In this document: positions 26,444 to 35,189 of the stretch, piece after piece
Layout: each line of letters begins with the position of its first letter
Position numbering within the stretch: the first letter of the stretch is position 1
Assembly: GCA_964481145.1 (NCBI GenBank)
Contig: CAYZTA010000005.1
Location: 116,617-180,616, forward strand
From: Sandaracinus sp964481145
Lineage (GTDB): Bacteria; Myxococcota_A; Polyangia; Polyangiales; Sandaracinaceae
Length of the DNA stretch: 64,000 nucleotides
Direction of reading: 5' to 3'
Translations under genes and position numbers: made by a program
The notes under the pieces: model-generated
The model's input: only the letters and a program-made list of their open reading frames with translations
Told to the model about the DNA's origin: nothing
Database searches by the model: none

Positions 26444-26462
26444 GCCGTATTTAAGATACGGC
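26444..26462. promoter_or_regulatory. Palindrome GCCGTAT-ttaag-ATACGGC upstream of XRE gene
   Basis: A perfect 7-base inverted repeat lies four bases before the XRE start codon and contains a minus-strand TTAAAT that could serve as -10. Likely the binding site of the XRE protein itself. Confidence 0.5.
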
Positions 26463-26625
26463 CACACCAAAGAGCCGGAGAACTAGGGATGAGCATACTC
26501 GAGTTGTGGCGCTGGCGAAACACAGAGCTCATCAAAAAGGGCAATCTTTTTGAGGCAAAATGCGTGCTCACGGGGGGCACGAGGGCACGATCGTAAGAGC
26601 GGAATTGTTCACCAAAGGCAATCTG

Positions 26626-27300
26626 ATGTTCGTGCGAATTCTTCATCACGAGGCGCGCTTCGTCGTGGTCGACAAACCCTCGGGGCTATCGGTTCACAAG
26701 GGTTGGGATGCATCTCCTGACACCGTGATGCGAAGGTTGCGTTCGGAGCTGCGTCGATGGGTGTATCCGGTGCATCGACTCGATCGTGGTACGAGCGGTC
26801 TTTTGGTCATGGCCCTCGATCCCGAATGCGCGGGATGGCTCTCGGCATCGTTTCGTGAAGGACTCGTTCTTAAAGAGTACCTCGCGTTGGTGCGAGGCAC
26901 TCTTCATCGTGCGGACACGATCGATCATCCGCTCGATTCTCATGGGGAAGGAGAACGGACGATGGCGATCACGGACTTCGAGCCCATCGCGATCGCTCGC
27001 GATCGCTACACGCTCGTGCGGGTGTGGCCTCGAACCGGCAAACGCCATCAAATTCGTCGTCACATGAAGCACCTCAGCCGGCCTTTGCTTGGCGACACGA
27101 CCTACGGTGATGGAAAGGAAAATCGGGCGCTCCGACAGGAGGTGGCGCTCATGCGACTGGCGTTGCATGCCCGACGGATCGCATTTCCTCATCCGATTTC
27201 CGGCGAGACTTTCGAGATGGAAGCGCCATTGCCGGATGATCTGTGGAAGCCACTCGAGAGACTCGGCTTCGATATGGAGATGTTCAAAGCTTGCGAATGA
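26626..27300 (+). CDS. RluA-family pseudouridine synthase
   Basis: A 224-residue enzyme that isomerises uridine to pseudouridine in RNA. The catalytic aspartate sits in HRLDRGTSGLLVMA (near residue 50), preceded by FVVVDKPSGLSVHKG and followed by RTGKRHQIRRHMKHL and HARRIAFPHP. No S4 domain is present at the N-terminus. Size and the HQIRRHMKHLSRPLLGDTTYGDG segment point to the TruC (tRNA U65) subgroup, though RluA-type rRNA specificity is not excluded. The ATG at 26626 aligns with the family N-terminus. Its 3' end overlaps the convergent tag gene by 17 bases. Confidence 0.88.
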   Translation: MFVRILHHEARFVVVDKPSGLSVHKGWDASPDTVMRRLRSELRRWVYPVHRLDRGTSGLLVMALDPECAGWLSASFREGLVLKEYLALVRGTLHRADTIDHPLDSHGEGERTMAITDFEPIAIARDRYTLVRVWPRTGKRHQIRRHMKHLSRPLLGDTTYGDGKENRALRQEVALMRLALHARRIAFPHPISGETFEMEAPLPDDLWKPLERLGFDMEMFKACE

Positions 27301-27919
27301 CACGGATCCGTTCCGATTCGACATCTTCGCGAACACGGCATCCTTCGAGATGATCATTCACGAGCCCGATGGCTTGCATCATCGCGTAACAGGTCGTGGG
27401 GCCCACGAAGCGAAAGCCCCGTTGACGCAGCGCTTTGCTGAGTCGTTCGCTCGTATCTGTCTTCGTGAGAACTCGGACGGATGCGTTGTCGCAGCGAAGG
27501 GGACGTTCGCTTTCCGGGGGAACGAAAGACCAGACGAATTCGGCGAGCGAGCCCTTGGCGTCGCTGAACTTCAGCGCCGCGTTCGCGTTGTGAATGGCCG
27601 CTTCGATCTTGCCGCGATGTCGGATGATGCCTGCGTCCAGAAGCAAACGATCGACATCGGGTGCCGTGAAGCGCGCGATCTGTACGGGATCGAAATCGCA
27701 AAAGACTTGTCGGAAGCGTGGGCGCTTATGGAGGATCGTCCTCCATGACAAACCCGACTGAAAACCCTCGAGCACGATCTTTTCGAAGATCCGCTGATCG
27801 CTCGTGACAGGCCGTCCCCACTCTTCATCGTGATAGGCGCAGTACTCAGGATCGTTGCCGGCCCATGCACAGCGGAAAAAGCCGCGAGCATCCGCGAGCA
27901 AACCATCGGATGTCGTCAT
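27284..27919 (-). CDS. tag: DNA-3-methyladenine glycosylase I
   Basis: A 211-residue base-excision repair enzyme that removes 3-methyladenine from alkylated DNA. Signature segments are RCAWAGNDPEYCAYHDEEWGRP near the N-terminus, FEKIVLEGFQSGLSWRTILHKRP, LLLDAGIIRHRGKIEAAI and FRFVGPTTCYAMMQAIGLVNDH at the C-terminus. The zinc ligands expected in the family (N-terminal Cys, C-terminal His and Cys) are present. The ATG at 27919 is selected although the frame is open to 28303, because the family begins a few residues before RCAW. The 3' end overlaps the pseudouridine synthase gene. Confidence 0.93.
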   Translation of the reverse strand: MTTSDGLLADARGFFRCAWAGNDPEYCAYHDEEWGRPVTSDQRIFEKIVLEGFQSGLSWRTILHKRPRFRQVFCDFDPVQIARFTAPDVDRLLLDAGIIRHRGKIEAAIHNANAALKFSDAKGSLAEFVWSFVPPESERPLRCDNASVRVLTKTDTSERLSKALRQRGFRFVGPTTCYAMMQAIGLVNDHLEGCRVREDVESERIRVIRKL

Positions 27920-27988
27920 GAGAGGCCTCGAATCAACATGTGTTGCGATGCAGGATGGGACGGCGAAATGTATGTTTCCACCGTGGAG

Positions 27989-28612
27989 ATGAATCTGCGA
28001 GAACAATCCGCGCGCGTCTGGTTTGGAGTGGCATGTCTCTTCATATCTGCGTGTCAGAACCAAGATCCGGGCGAACAAGGGCTCTTCGATGTCGTCGAAC
28101 GATATCCGGACGCAGCGCCGATTGCACCGGCGACAGAGTGCGTGGTCATGACCGGTCGTGAACCCGTGGTGAGCGCGGCACACGTCGAGGTGTGCTCCGA
28201 GATCGATTACCCGCGCTTTCCTCCTGCGGGGGGACCGCACTTCTCTGTATGGGCAGATTTCGATACGTATGAAGAGCCCATCGAGACGGGATTTCTGGTT
28301 CACTCACTCGAGCACGGTGCGGTGGCTCTCCTCTACGACTGCCCTGAGGGATGCCCCGAAGTCGTGGATGTCTTCGCCGGTATCAAGGCGACTCGAGAGG
28401 ACACTCTCTGCCGCGCTCAGTCTTCTGACAATCGCATCATCATCGCTCCCGAACCGAAACTCGATGTCGCGATTGCAGCGGTCGCCTGGGGACATGTGTA
28501 TTTGGCGACCTGTCTCGACGAAGGTTCGCTTTCAGCATTTGTCGAGGCGCATTATGCGCAAGCTCCCGAAGACCTCTGTGCGGCTGGAAGAAGCACGCCG
28601 GTGTGTCCCTGA
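27989..28612 (+). CDS. DUF3105-family lipoprotein
   Basis: A 207-residue lipoprotein (lipobox FISAC) with the DUF3105 pattern: a YPRFPPAGGPHFSVWADFDTYEEPI block followed by FLVHSLEHGAVALLYDCPEGC. The conserved HSLEHG motif suggests a metal-binding or catalytic site, but no member's function is known to me. Paired cysteines in the second half may form disulphides. The ATG at 27989 gives a clean signal peptide; an ATG at 27968 is possible. It diverges from tag. Confidence 0.78.
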   Translation: MNLREQSARVWFGVACLFISACQNQDPGEQGLFDVVERYPDAAPIAPATECVVMTGREPVVSAAHVEVCSEIDYPRFPPAGGPHFSVWADFDTYEEPIETGFLVHSLEHGAVALLYDCPEGCPEVVDVFAGIKATREDTLCRAQSSDNRIIIAPEPKLDVAIAAVAWGHVYLATCLDEGSLSAFVEAHYAQAPEDLCAAGRSTPVCP

Positions 28613-28619
28613 TCGTCTC

Positions 28620-29264
28620 TCAGGCTGGGTCTCGTGTGACTTCGAGCGTGTAGGAACCGGCTGTTCCCACTTCGCCATCGACGATGATGTAGACCTCTTC
28701 GCCCGCTTCCACGGAGAACTCGATCTCTTCGGGTTCACCCGCTCCGTTGAAGACGGTGCCGGCCACACATCCGCCCCCGCAGATGCGCATGGCGTAGAGC
28801 ATCGGGTCGAAGGTCGAGGTGCTCGGCGTGACGCGCACCTGATAGGTCGTGGCCTCTGTCGGCCTGACGACATAGGTGCGATCGGGACCCGAAGAGGCAC
28901 CTCCACGAGGACAAGTCGGCCCTGCGGGCGCGTAATCATCGCTCATCCCAATGGTGGTTTCCTCCGTGAGATGGACGCCCGCCGTGACATCCAATGCGTC
29001 CTGGCAACGGTCTCCCTCGATTTGGATCGAGGCGTCCATGCTCTCGCCCGCATCCATGGGAGGAGCAGCATCGATTTCGCGCGCAGCATCGATCTCCTCG
29101 GAGGCATCGAGTTCGTGGGCCGTGTGTGCGTCGAGCACGAACGCATCTCGGGCTTCGCCGGCATCGAAGACTCGTCCGGAATCCGCATCTGTTTCAGCTT
29201 CGTTCGAACAACCGAGCGCGACCAAACAAAGCAGACACAACCCGATCTTGCATGATGGCCTCAT
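28620..29264 (-). CDS. Lipoprotein with Asp-Ala-rich linker and PPC-like domain
   Basis: A 214-residue lipoprotein (lipobox VALGC) with a linker of Asp-Ala units (about residues 25-85) and a C-terminal beta domain (TTYQVRVTPSTSTFDPMLYAM, EEIEFSVEAGEEVYIIVDG) resembling bacterial pre-peptidase C-terminal domains. The ATG at 29264 is decided by the GAGGAGCAAGCC ribosome site before it. It shares the linker style with the lipoproteins at 12087 and 33503, so the three may belong to one surface-protein family. Ligand unknown. Confidence 0.75.
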   Translation of the reverse strand: MRPSCKIGLCLLCLVALGCSNEAETDADSGRVFDAGEARDAFVLDAHTAHELDASEEIDAAREIDAAPPMDAGESMDASIQIEGDRCQDALDVTAGVHLTEETTIGMSDDYAPAGPTCPRGGASSGPDRTYVVRPTEATTYQVRVTPSTSTFDPMLYAMRICGGGCVAGTVFNGAGEPEEIEFSVEAGEEVYIIVDGEVGTAGSYTLEVTRDPA

Positions 29265-29329
29265 GGCTTGCTCCTCATTGCGTGCACGCACAGCTTTTCA
29301 TAGCGCGCCCTCGCGCTTTGCGCACTTGC

Positions 29330-29337
29330 TGCTACAC
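29330..29337 (+). promoter_or_regulatory. Extended -10-like box (TGCTACAC) before the DEAD-box helicase gene
   Basis: TGCTACAC ends 12 bases before the ATG at 29350 and there is no ribosome site. It matches the boxes at 2184, 5261 and 38452. Confidence 0.35.
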
Positions 29338-29349
29338 CACGGCCTTCTC

Positions 29350-31182
29350 ATGACGAACGAAGCCGGATTTTCGGATGTTCTCGACCCGGCTCTCGTAGCG
29401 GCGCTCGAGGAAAAAGGGTTCACTTCTCTCACGGAAGTGCAGCGCGCGGTGCTCGAGCCTTCTCTCGCTGGGCGCGACTTGCGCATCAGCTCTCAGACTG
29501 GGTCGGGCAAAACGGTGGCCGTGGGCCTCGTGCTGTACGGGACCATCGCCCTGCCGCGCGACCCTGCGCAGAAAGGGCCGCGTGTGCTCGTGATTGCGCC
29601 CACGCGTGAGCTCGTGCGACAGTTCGAGAGCGAACTGTCGTGGCTTTATGCGAAAGTGGGCACGAAAGTCGCCGCGATCACGGGGGGTGCCAGTTATCGC
29701 GACGAACATCGAGCGCTCGCATCTCGTCCTGATGTGGTCGTGGGCACGCCTGGCCGTTTGATCGATCACCTGGAGCGCGGCACGCTCGACCTCGCATCGG
29801 CCGATGCGATCGTCCTCGACGAAGCCGATCGCATGCTCGATCTTGGGTTTCGAGAAGAACTCGAAACGATCCTTTCGCGCGCTCCCGAGGAGCGTCGCAC
29901 GCATCTCGTGTCAGCGACGTTTGCCGATGATGTGCTTCGCCTCGCGGCTCGCGTACAGAAGCACGCGCTTCATGTGCAAGGGACGCGTCTCGGTCAGGCC
30001 AATGCCGATATCGAGCACATCGTGCACTTGGTCGACCCGCGTGACCGTTTCGATGCGATCGTGAACCTGCTTCTTGCGCATCACGATGCATCGACGCTCG
30101 TCTTCGCGAAGACCCGCGCCGATGTCGCGTCGATCACGGAAGATCTTTCGGAAGCGGGGTTCGCAGTGGCCCCGCTTTCGGGAGAAATGGAGCAGCGTGA
30201 ACGCACGCGGGCGTTGAATGCGTTCAAACGTGGGGCGGTTCGTGTGCTCGTGGCGACCGATGTCGCGGCGCGCGGCATCGATGTCAAAGACGTGACGCTC
30301 GTGCTTCACGTCGAGCCGCCGACCGACGCGGATTCATATACGCACCGAAGTGGGAGGACGGGTCGCGCGGGTCGCAAAGGCACGAGCGCGCTCTTGGTCG
30401 CACCGCGTGAATTGCCAGGTGTGCGTCGCGTGCTCGGGCGCGCATCCATTCGTTTTCGCATGGAGCCGATCCCCGATGCAGCGTCGATTCGCCGCGCGAT
30501 CGACGAGCGTTTGATTGCGAATCTGACCGCCCAATCCGAGGTCGAGCCGGACGAGCATGCGCTCATGTTGGCGCGACGTCTCATGGAGAGCGGAGAAGCC
30601 GAGCGCACGATCGCACGGCTTCTCGCCAAGAGTCCCGATGTGCAAGGACCTGCTCCGCGCGTCGTTCGTCCGATTCAGATCGAGGCGCGAAACGAGAGGC
30701 CGCGCGCGACCCCGAACGCGACGAGGCCTGCGCGTCATCACGAACAGACGCGCGCTCCGCGCACCTTGCCGCCCGCAGGTCCTCGCCAGGATGCGCGTGA
30801 TTTCGAGAGGAATTGGACGCTTTTTCATGTGACGTGGGGTGCGCTTCACGGCGCAGATCCGCGTCGCGTGGTGGCGATGCTCTGCCGTCGGGGGGCGATC
30901 GAGAGCTCTGATATCGGCGGCATCCGAGTGGGTCCGCATTCGTCCGAAGTGCAGATTGCCGAAGACGTCGCGCAGACTTTTGCCGAGGCGGCAGGCCGGC
31001 CTGACCCGCGCGACCCGCGCGTATCGATTCGTCCTGGGAATGCGTTCGCAACACCGCGAAATGTTCGAAAGAACACGCCGCGCCCTGCATTCGATAAAGC
31101 GGAGAAGCCTCGGGCAAAAGGCAAAACACGAAGCCCGCGCGTGATGGGCGGAACCGAGCCCCCGCGCCGCGCGAGCCGATAA
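29350..31182 (+). CDS. DEAD-box RNA helicase with DbpA-type RNA-binding tail
   Basis: A 610-residue RNA helicase. The N-terminal core has the Q motif (FTSLTEVQ), Walker A SQTGSGKT (48-55), APTRELV, GTPGRLIDHL, the DEAD box in VLDEADRML, SAT, and in the second domain FAKTR, LVATDVAARGIDV and HRSGRTGRAGRKG. A region of 120 residues with Arg/Pro-rich low complexity leads to a DbpA-type RNA-binding domain near residues 485-550 (FHVTWGALHGADPRRVVAMLCRRG), then a basic tail. Such helicases help ribosome assembly or RNA decay. The ATG at 29350 is chosen over a much longer open frame that overlaps the divergent lipoprotein. Confidence 0.9.
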   Translation: MTNEAGFSDVLDPALVAALEEKGFTSLTEVQRAVLEPSLAGRDLRISSQTGSGKTVAVGLVLYGTIALPRDPAQKGPRVLVIAPTRELVRQFESELSWLYAKVGTKVAAITGGASYRDEHRALASRPDVVVGTPGRLIDHLERGTLDLASADAIVLDEADRMLDLGFREELETILSRAPEERRTHLVSATFADDVLRLAARVQKHALHVQGTRLGQANADIEHIVHLVDPRDRFDAIVNLLLAHHDASTLVFAKTRADVASITEDLSEAGFAVAPLSGEMEQRERTRALNAFKRGAVRVLVATDVAARGIDVKDVTLVLHVEPPTDADSYTHRSGRTGRAGRKGTSALLVAPRELPGVRRVLGRASIRFRMEPIPDAASIRRAIDERLIANLTAQSEVEPDEHALMLARRLMESGEAERTIARLLAKSPDVQGPAPRVVRPIQIEARNERPRATPNATRPARHHEQTRAPRTLPPAGPRQDARDFERNWTLFHVTWGALHGADPRRVVAMLCRRGAIESSDIGGIRVGPHSSEVQIAEDVAQTFAEAAGRPDPRDPRVSIRPGNAFATPRNVRKNTPRPAFDKAEKPRAKGKTRSPRVMGGTEPPRRASR

Positions 31183-31188
31183 TCCGAG

Positions 31189-31210
31189 CGGCTGCTGGCG
31201 TCAGCAGCCG
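31189..31210. terminator. Bidirectional hairpin between convergent genes
   Basis: CGGCTGCTG and CAGCAGCCG form a perfect 9-bp stem with a four-base loop, seven bases after the helicase stop and overlapping the end of the small minus-strand gene. There is no U-run, so termination strength is uncertain. Confidence 0.5.
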
Positions 31211-31398
31211 AATCGTGATGTCGTGATATGCGCGATCGCGCCGACTTCACGTTCGCCCAGCAGCTGCGCCAGGGCTGGGTGACTTTGCCAAAGCATGCTC
31301 GCGATGCTCTCAGGGCCGTGTCTCCGCGCTGCGAAGAAGGCGATGTCCAGTAAGCGCTTTCGCGCTGCGATTCGTTGCGCGACGTCGTGCTCGGTCAT
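31201..31398 (-). CDS. Small hypothetical helical protein
   Basis: A 65-residue protein rich in Ala, Arg and Leu, predicted as two or three helices (VAQRIAARKRLLDIAFFAARR and SIASMLWQSHPALAQLLGE). It is supported by a minus-strand TATAAT box ending nine bases before the ATG at 31398, matching the leaderless pattern seen elsewhere. It has no recognised relative. It could still be a chance frame; the longer open frame through it is a shadow of the glycine-rich gene. Confidence 0.4.
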   Translation of the reverse strand: MTEHDVAQRIAARKRLLDIAFFAARRHGPESIASMLWQSHPALAQLLGEREVGAIAHITTSRFGC

Positions 31399-31707
31399 GC
31401 GGGCGCGATTATAGCGTGCGGATTTTGAATCCGCCTGTGCGGTTGCGCAAAAATCGAGTCCCCGAAGAGACCTCACGAGGGGGGTGACCATGTGTGAACG
31501 CACTTCTTTTTTCTTGCCGAGGCAGGCATCCCAACGCATTCTGAAGGCGTTCACGTCGGTCTGCCCTCGCTTCGCTCGGTCGGATTCTTTCGTGACGCGG
31601 TTCCGACTTCTGGCTGTTGTGCGCAGAGGGAGCCGCGGCGACCGTCGGGCAGTAGGCTCTCTTGGCGGCTGCGCGTAGCTATCGAGCCGGAAAACCGAGA
31701 GTACGAG
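31399..31707. promoter_or_regulatory. 309-bp intergenic region: divergent promoters and long RRM leader
   Basis: This gap contains the minus-strand TATAAT for the small gene (about 31408-31413), the palindrome GCGGATT-ttg-AATCCGC (31418-31434), and about 270 bases before the RRM gene. The frame at 31484-31678 looks non-coding. A long untranslated leader would suit an RNA-binding protein that regulates its own mRNA or responds to cold, but I see no defined riboswitch. Confidence 0.4.
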
Positions 31708-32109
<402 letters not shown>

Positions 32110-32134
32110 ATCGCCCCGTTCGCGAGATAACGTC

Positions 32135-32165
32135 AAGGGAGAGCACGACCGTGCTCTCCCTTTTC
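32135..32165 (+). terminator. Rho-independent terminator of the RRM gene
   Basis: GGGAGAGCAC-gacc-GTGCTCTCCC is a perfect 10-bp stem followed by TTTTCTT, with flanking A residues, 26 bases after the RRM stop. The A-tract on the left lets it also terminate the convergent Gre-like gene. Confidence 0.9.
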
Positions 32166-32681
32166 TTATGCGATCACATCGATTTCCCATTCACGCATCG
32201 CGCCCTTGATCGCCAGCTCGAACTCGTCTCCGAGATGCCGTCCGAGCAGTGCGCGACCCACGGGGGAGGCTGGCGTGATCACCGTGATCTTGGTCCCATC
32301 GACGGTGATTTCCGTCCCGCCGCCCCATGGCACGATGAGAAAAAAGCGTTCGTCTCCATCGACCAAGACGCGAACCAACGCCCCGAGTGCGATCGCTTCG
32401 TTCTTCGAAAAATCGCGGAAATCGAAGGTTTCTAGCCGTTGTAGATGTTCGGCGAGTTCTTCGGCGCGTATCGCCTGTCCACGTGCGATGTAGCTTTGCT
32501 CCGTGGCGCGCATGTCTTTGTCGCCCTCGGAGCGATTTTCTTCATGAGTGGCTCCTGCGGCGGCGTCTTTGGCGGCATGTGCGATCGCCGCAAGGGCGCT
32601 GTGCATCGATTCACAGAGCGCATCGCGCACCGCGCGTTTTGGGGGGAGCTCTTCGCGCTTCGTCTTTTCTGTCCTGCCCAT
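32166..32681 (-). CDS. GreA/GreB-family-like protein
   Basis: A 171-residue protein. The C-terminal half has the GreA/GreB FKBP-like pattern (IALGALVRVLVDGDERFFLIVPWGGG, TVITPASPVGRALLGRHLGDEFE, ending in an EWEIDVI strand). The N-terminal part is a charged helical region which in true Gre factors is the coiled coil that reaches into RNA polymerase. The two acidic tip residues of GreA/GreB are not obvious, so it may be a Gre-like regulator (compare Rnk or CarD-type partners) rather than a cleavage factor. The ATG at 32681 follows the family length. Confidence 0.78.
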   Translation of the reverse strand: MGRTEKTKREELPPKRAVRDALCESMHSALAAIAHAAKDAAAGATHEENRSEGDKDMRATEQSYIARGQAIRAEELAEHLQRLETFDFRDFSKNEAIALGALVRVLVDGDERFFLIVPWGGGTEITVDGTKITVITPASPVGRALLGRHLGDEFELAIKGAMREWEIDVIA

Positions 32682-32800
32682 GGCGGTCTCATGTCTGTAG
32701 CGCAGAATGAGGGAAAGCAAATGACGAACGCGAAGAGCGATTGTGCACCGGTGGTCGTGCGTTCAAACTCGGCGCCCACAGCGAACGATGGAGAGAATGC

Positions 32801-33499
32801 ATGACTGAGATCGTCAACTTCGAGTTGCGTGATGACGTGGCGTTGATCCGCATGGACGATGGAAAAGCGAACGCCATGTCGGCGCCGTTGCTCCAGGGCA
32901 TCGATCGCGCGCTCGATCGTGCGCTCTCAGAAGCCAAAGCCGTGGTGCTCATGGGTCGGCCGGGGCGCTTTTCGGCGGGCTTCGATCTCAAAGTGATGAT
33001 GTCGAGCCCCGAAGCCGCACGTGCCCTCGTCCTTGCGGGTGGTGAGGTGTTGATGCGCCTTTACGAGCATCCTCAGCCGCTCGTCGTTGCGTGCACTGGG
33101 CATGCGATCGCAGGGGGGGTTCTCATGGTGGCCACTGGAGATGTCCGGATCGGTGTGGCGGGCGATTTCAAGCTCGGCCTGAATGAAGTGGCCAACGGGA
33201 TGCCCGTTCCGATTCTCGCGCACGAGTTGGCCCGCGATCGCCTCGATCCTCGAGCGTTCGTTTCGTCCGTGTTGCTCGCGCAACTCTCGGATCCCGAGGA
33301 TGCCGTTCGCGTTGGATGGCTCGATCGGATCGTCTCCGCAGGAGAGCTCGAAACGAGCGCAATCGATCAAGCCAAAGCGCTCGCACGGCTCCCTCAGTCT
33401 GCGTACGCCCTGACCAAACGCAGCCTACGTCGAAAGACGGTGGCTTATGTCCGCGAGACGGTTCAGCAGAATCTCGCGGAATTTACCGTGGGTTCGTGA
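32801..33499 (+). CDS. Crotonase-family protein (enoyl-CoA hydratase/isomerase)
   Basis: A 232-residue crotonase-fold enzyme acting on acyl-CoA thioesters. The first oxyanion-hole segment is FSAGFDLKVM, the second is ACTGHAIAGGVLMVATGDVRI, and GVAGDFKLGLNEVANGMPVP contains the Glu typically used in catalysis. The protein is shorter than standard hydratases (about 260 residues) because the C-terminal helices are abbreviated. The ATG at 32801 has GGAGAGAA upstream. Neighbours do not form a beta-oxidation operon, so the substrate is open. Confidence 0.85.
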   Translation: MTEIVNFELRDDVALIRMDDGKANAMSAPLLQGIDRALDRALSEAKAVVLMGRPGRFSAGFDLKVMMSSPEAARALVLAGGEVLMRLYEHPQPLVVACTGHAIAGGVLMVATGDVRIGVAGDFKLGLNEVANGMPVPILAHELARDRLDPRAFVSSVLLAQLSDPEDAVRVGWLDRIVSAGELETSAIDQAKALARLPQSAYALTKRSLRRKTVAYVRETVQQNLAEFTVGS

Positions 33500-33502
33500 G
33501 GG

Positions 33503-35071
33503 TCACGAGCCACAGATGGGCTCGCCGCTCGGTGGCTCTTCTCCTGTGATGAGATCATCGATCCACGCGCGATCCATGCCCTCAGAGATCGAGATGTCCT
33601 TTTTGTAGCGCCACTCCACTTGATGGGTGCCCGCCGGAAGAGCGTGGCTCGTGAACGTCCATCCAAGGTCTCCCGAAGCTCGCTCGCGGAGCACTCCATC
33701 GATCCAAAGCTCGAGGAAATCTCTGTCTTTTTCACTCGAGATGGCATACCAGTAGCTCATCGTGGCGGGATGCGAGAGCGTGATCGTGCGGCGCAACGTG
33801 CTCGTTTGATTGTCGTTGATGGCTCCGCTCCTCACGCTTCGGCTCCCCGAATGTGGGCGCGCCGTGTCCACGCTCCACCCGGTCGGACCTGCTGTGGTGA
33901 AGCCGCTCGGAAGCGTCGTGTCCTCGAACCCGATTGCAGCTGGGGAAGCGACGACGCTGACGTCGTCGATCCATACGCGATCGCCACCCGCTCCACCCGA
34001 TGAGTCGCGTGTGAAACGGAATTCGAGGGTGTGGGTGCCCGCCCCGATGTCTGCGGCACCCTGAGTCCAATCGTTCGTTCCCGACCAACGGGCCTGACGC
34101 ATTCCGTCTACCCAGATTTCGAACCAATCGTAGTTGGGTTCGGTACCAATCGCGTACCAGAAGAAGACACGAGCGGGTCGAGACACCGTGAATGTGGCTG
34201 TCATCGAGGACACGCCATTGTTGCCGATCGGTGCGCTATGGGCTGCTCGGGTACCGCTGCGAACACGGGAACCATCGATGATCCAGCCATTGGAGGATCC
34301 CACCGTCCAGCCATCGGGGAGTCCAGATTCGAAGCCGTAGGTGAGTGTGGATGGCGCAGGGCCGCAGGTCCCCCCCGAGCAAACATGGATTCCTCCGACA
34401 CCGCAGGGCGAACACTCATCCACAGGACGGGAAACGCACGATCCCGAGCTGCACGTGGCGTTCGTGCAATCGGTGGGATCGGAATCACAAGAAGCACCGT
34501 TGTTGATTGGCATCGCCTGACATGAACCCGTGCTCGGATTGCAGGTGCCCATCGCACATGGGCTGTTCATGGCCGAACAGTCGCGCGGGGTGCCAGACGC
34601 GCAGCTCCCGGCCATGCACCTGTCTCCCGTCGTGCACGGATCTCCATCTTCACACGTCGTTCCGTTCTCTCTCGGCACACTCGTGCAAGTACCCGTCGAT
34701 GGCTCGCAGAGCCCTCTCATACAAACAGTATCACGAGAGCTACAGTCGACGCCCACGCAGCGATCACCCACGGAGGTATCCGTGGTGCCACTATCGGCAG
34801 GACCCGCATCAGGGATGCTTGAATCTGGCAGGGGAACGAAGGCATCCACGAATCCAGCATCGAAATCGATACTTGAATCGAGTGGCATTTCCGCGTCGAG
34901 CGGCATTTCCGCGTCCGTTCTTGGACCCGAATCGCGGCTTCCTCCATCACGGGGTGGCGCCATGTGCGCGTCGTGTGGATCCATTTCGGCGCCGCCCTGT
35001 GCGCAGCCGGGTGGAAGCATGAGTGTCAGCGCGCCGAGGACCAAGGGAAGAGCATGATGGCGGAAAAACAT
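33503..35071 (-). CDS. Cys-rich lipoprotein with two beta-sandwich repeats
   Basis: A 522-residue lipoprotein (signal ends LMLPPGC). Residues 25-100 are an Asp/Ser/Pro-rich linker. Residues 105-235 form a cysteine-rich region with at least 18 Cys, in units such as CVGVDCSSRDTVCMRGLC and CSSGSC that resemble the Cys-rich repeats of delta-proteobacterial surface proteins. The C-terminal 280 residues hold two related beta-sandwich modules, each starting near a GFE(S/D)-x-LP motif and containing a FWYAIGTE or SYWYAISSE strand and a WIDD element; they look like MAM or jelly-roll domains. It is probably an adhesin or structural surface protein. It diverges from the metallopeptidase gene with a GGGAGG ribosome site before its ATG. 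Confidence 0.78.
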   Translation of the reverse strand: MFFRHHALPLVLGALTLMLPPGCAQGGAEMDPHDAHMAPPRDGGSRDSGPRTDAEMPLDAEMPLDSSIDFDAGFVDAFVPLPDSSIPDAGPADSGTTDTSVGDRCVGVDCSSRDTVCMRGLCEPSTGTCTSVPRENGTTCEDGDPCTTGDRCMAGSCASGTPRDCSAMNSPCAMGTCNPSTGSCQAMPINNGASCDSDPTDCTNATCSSGSCVSRPVDECSPCGVGGIHVCSGGTCGPAPSTLTYGFESGLPDGWTVGSSNGWIIDGSRVRSGTRAAHSAPIGNNGVSSMTATFTVSRPARVFFWYAIGTEPNYDWFEIWVDGMRQARWSGTNDWTQGAADIGAGTHTLEFRFTRDSSGGAGGDRVWIDDVSVVASPAAIGFEDTTLPSGFTTAGPTGWSVDTARPHSGSRSVRSGAINDNQTSTLRRTITLSHPATMSYWYAISSEKDRDFLELWIDGVLRERASGDLGWTFTSHALPAGTHQVEWRYKKDISISEGMDRAWIDDLITGEEPPSGEPICGS

Positions 35072-35189
35072 GATGAAAGCCTCCCTAATGCCGAACCATG
35101 GTCATGTCCAACCGTTCTCACGTCCAGGAACTCCGAGTTTGACGGCTTCAAGAGCGCGTGGGCGCTGGATGAGGTAAGTGCCTCCGCAA

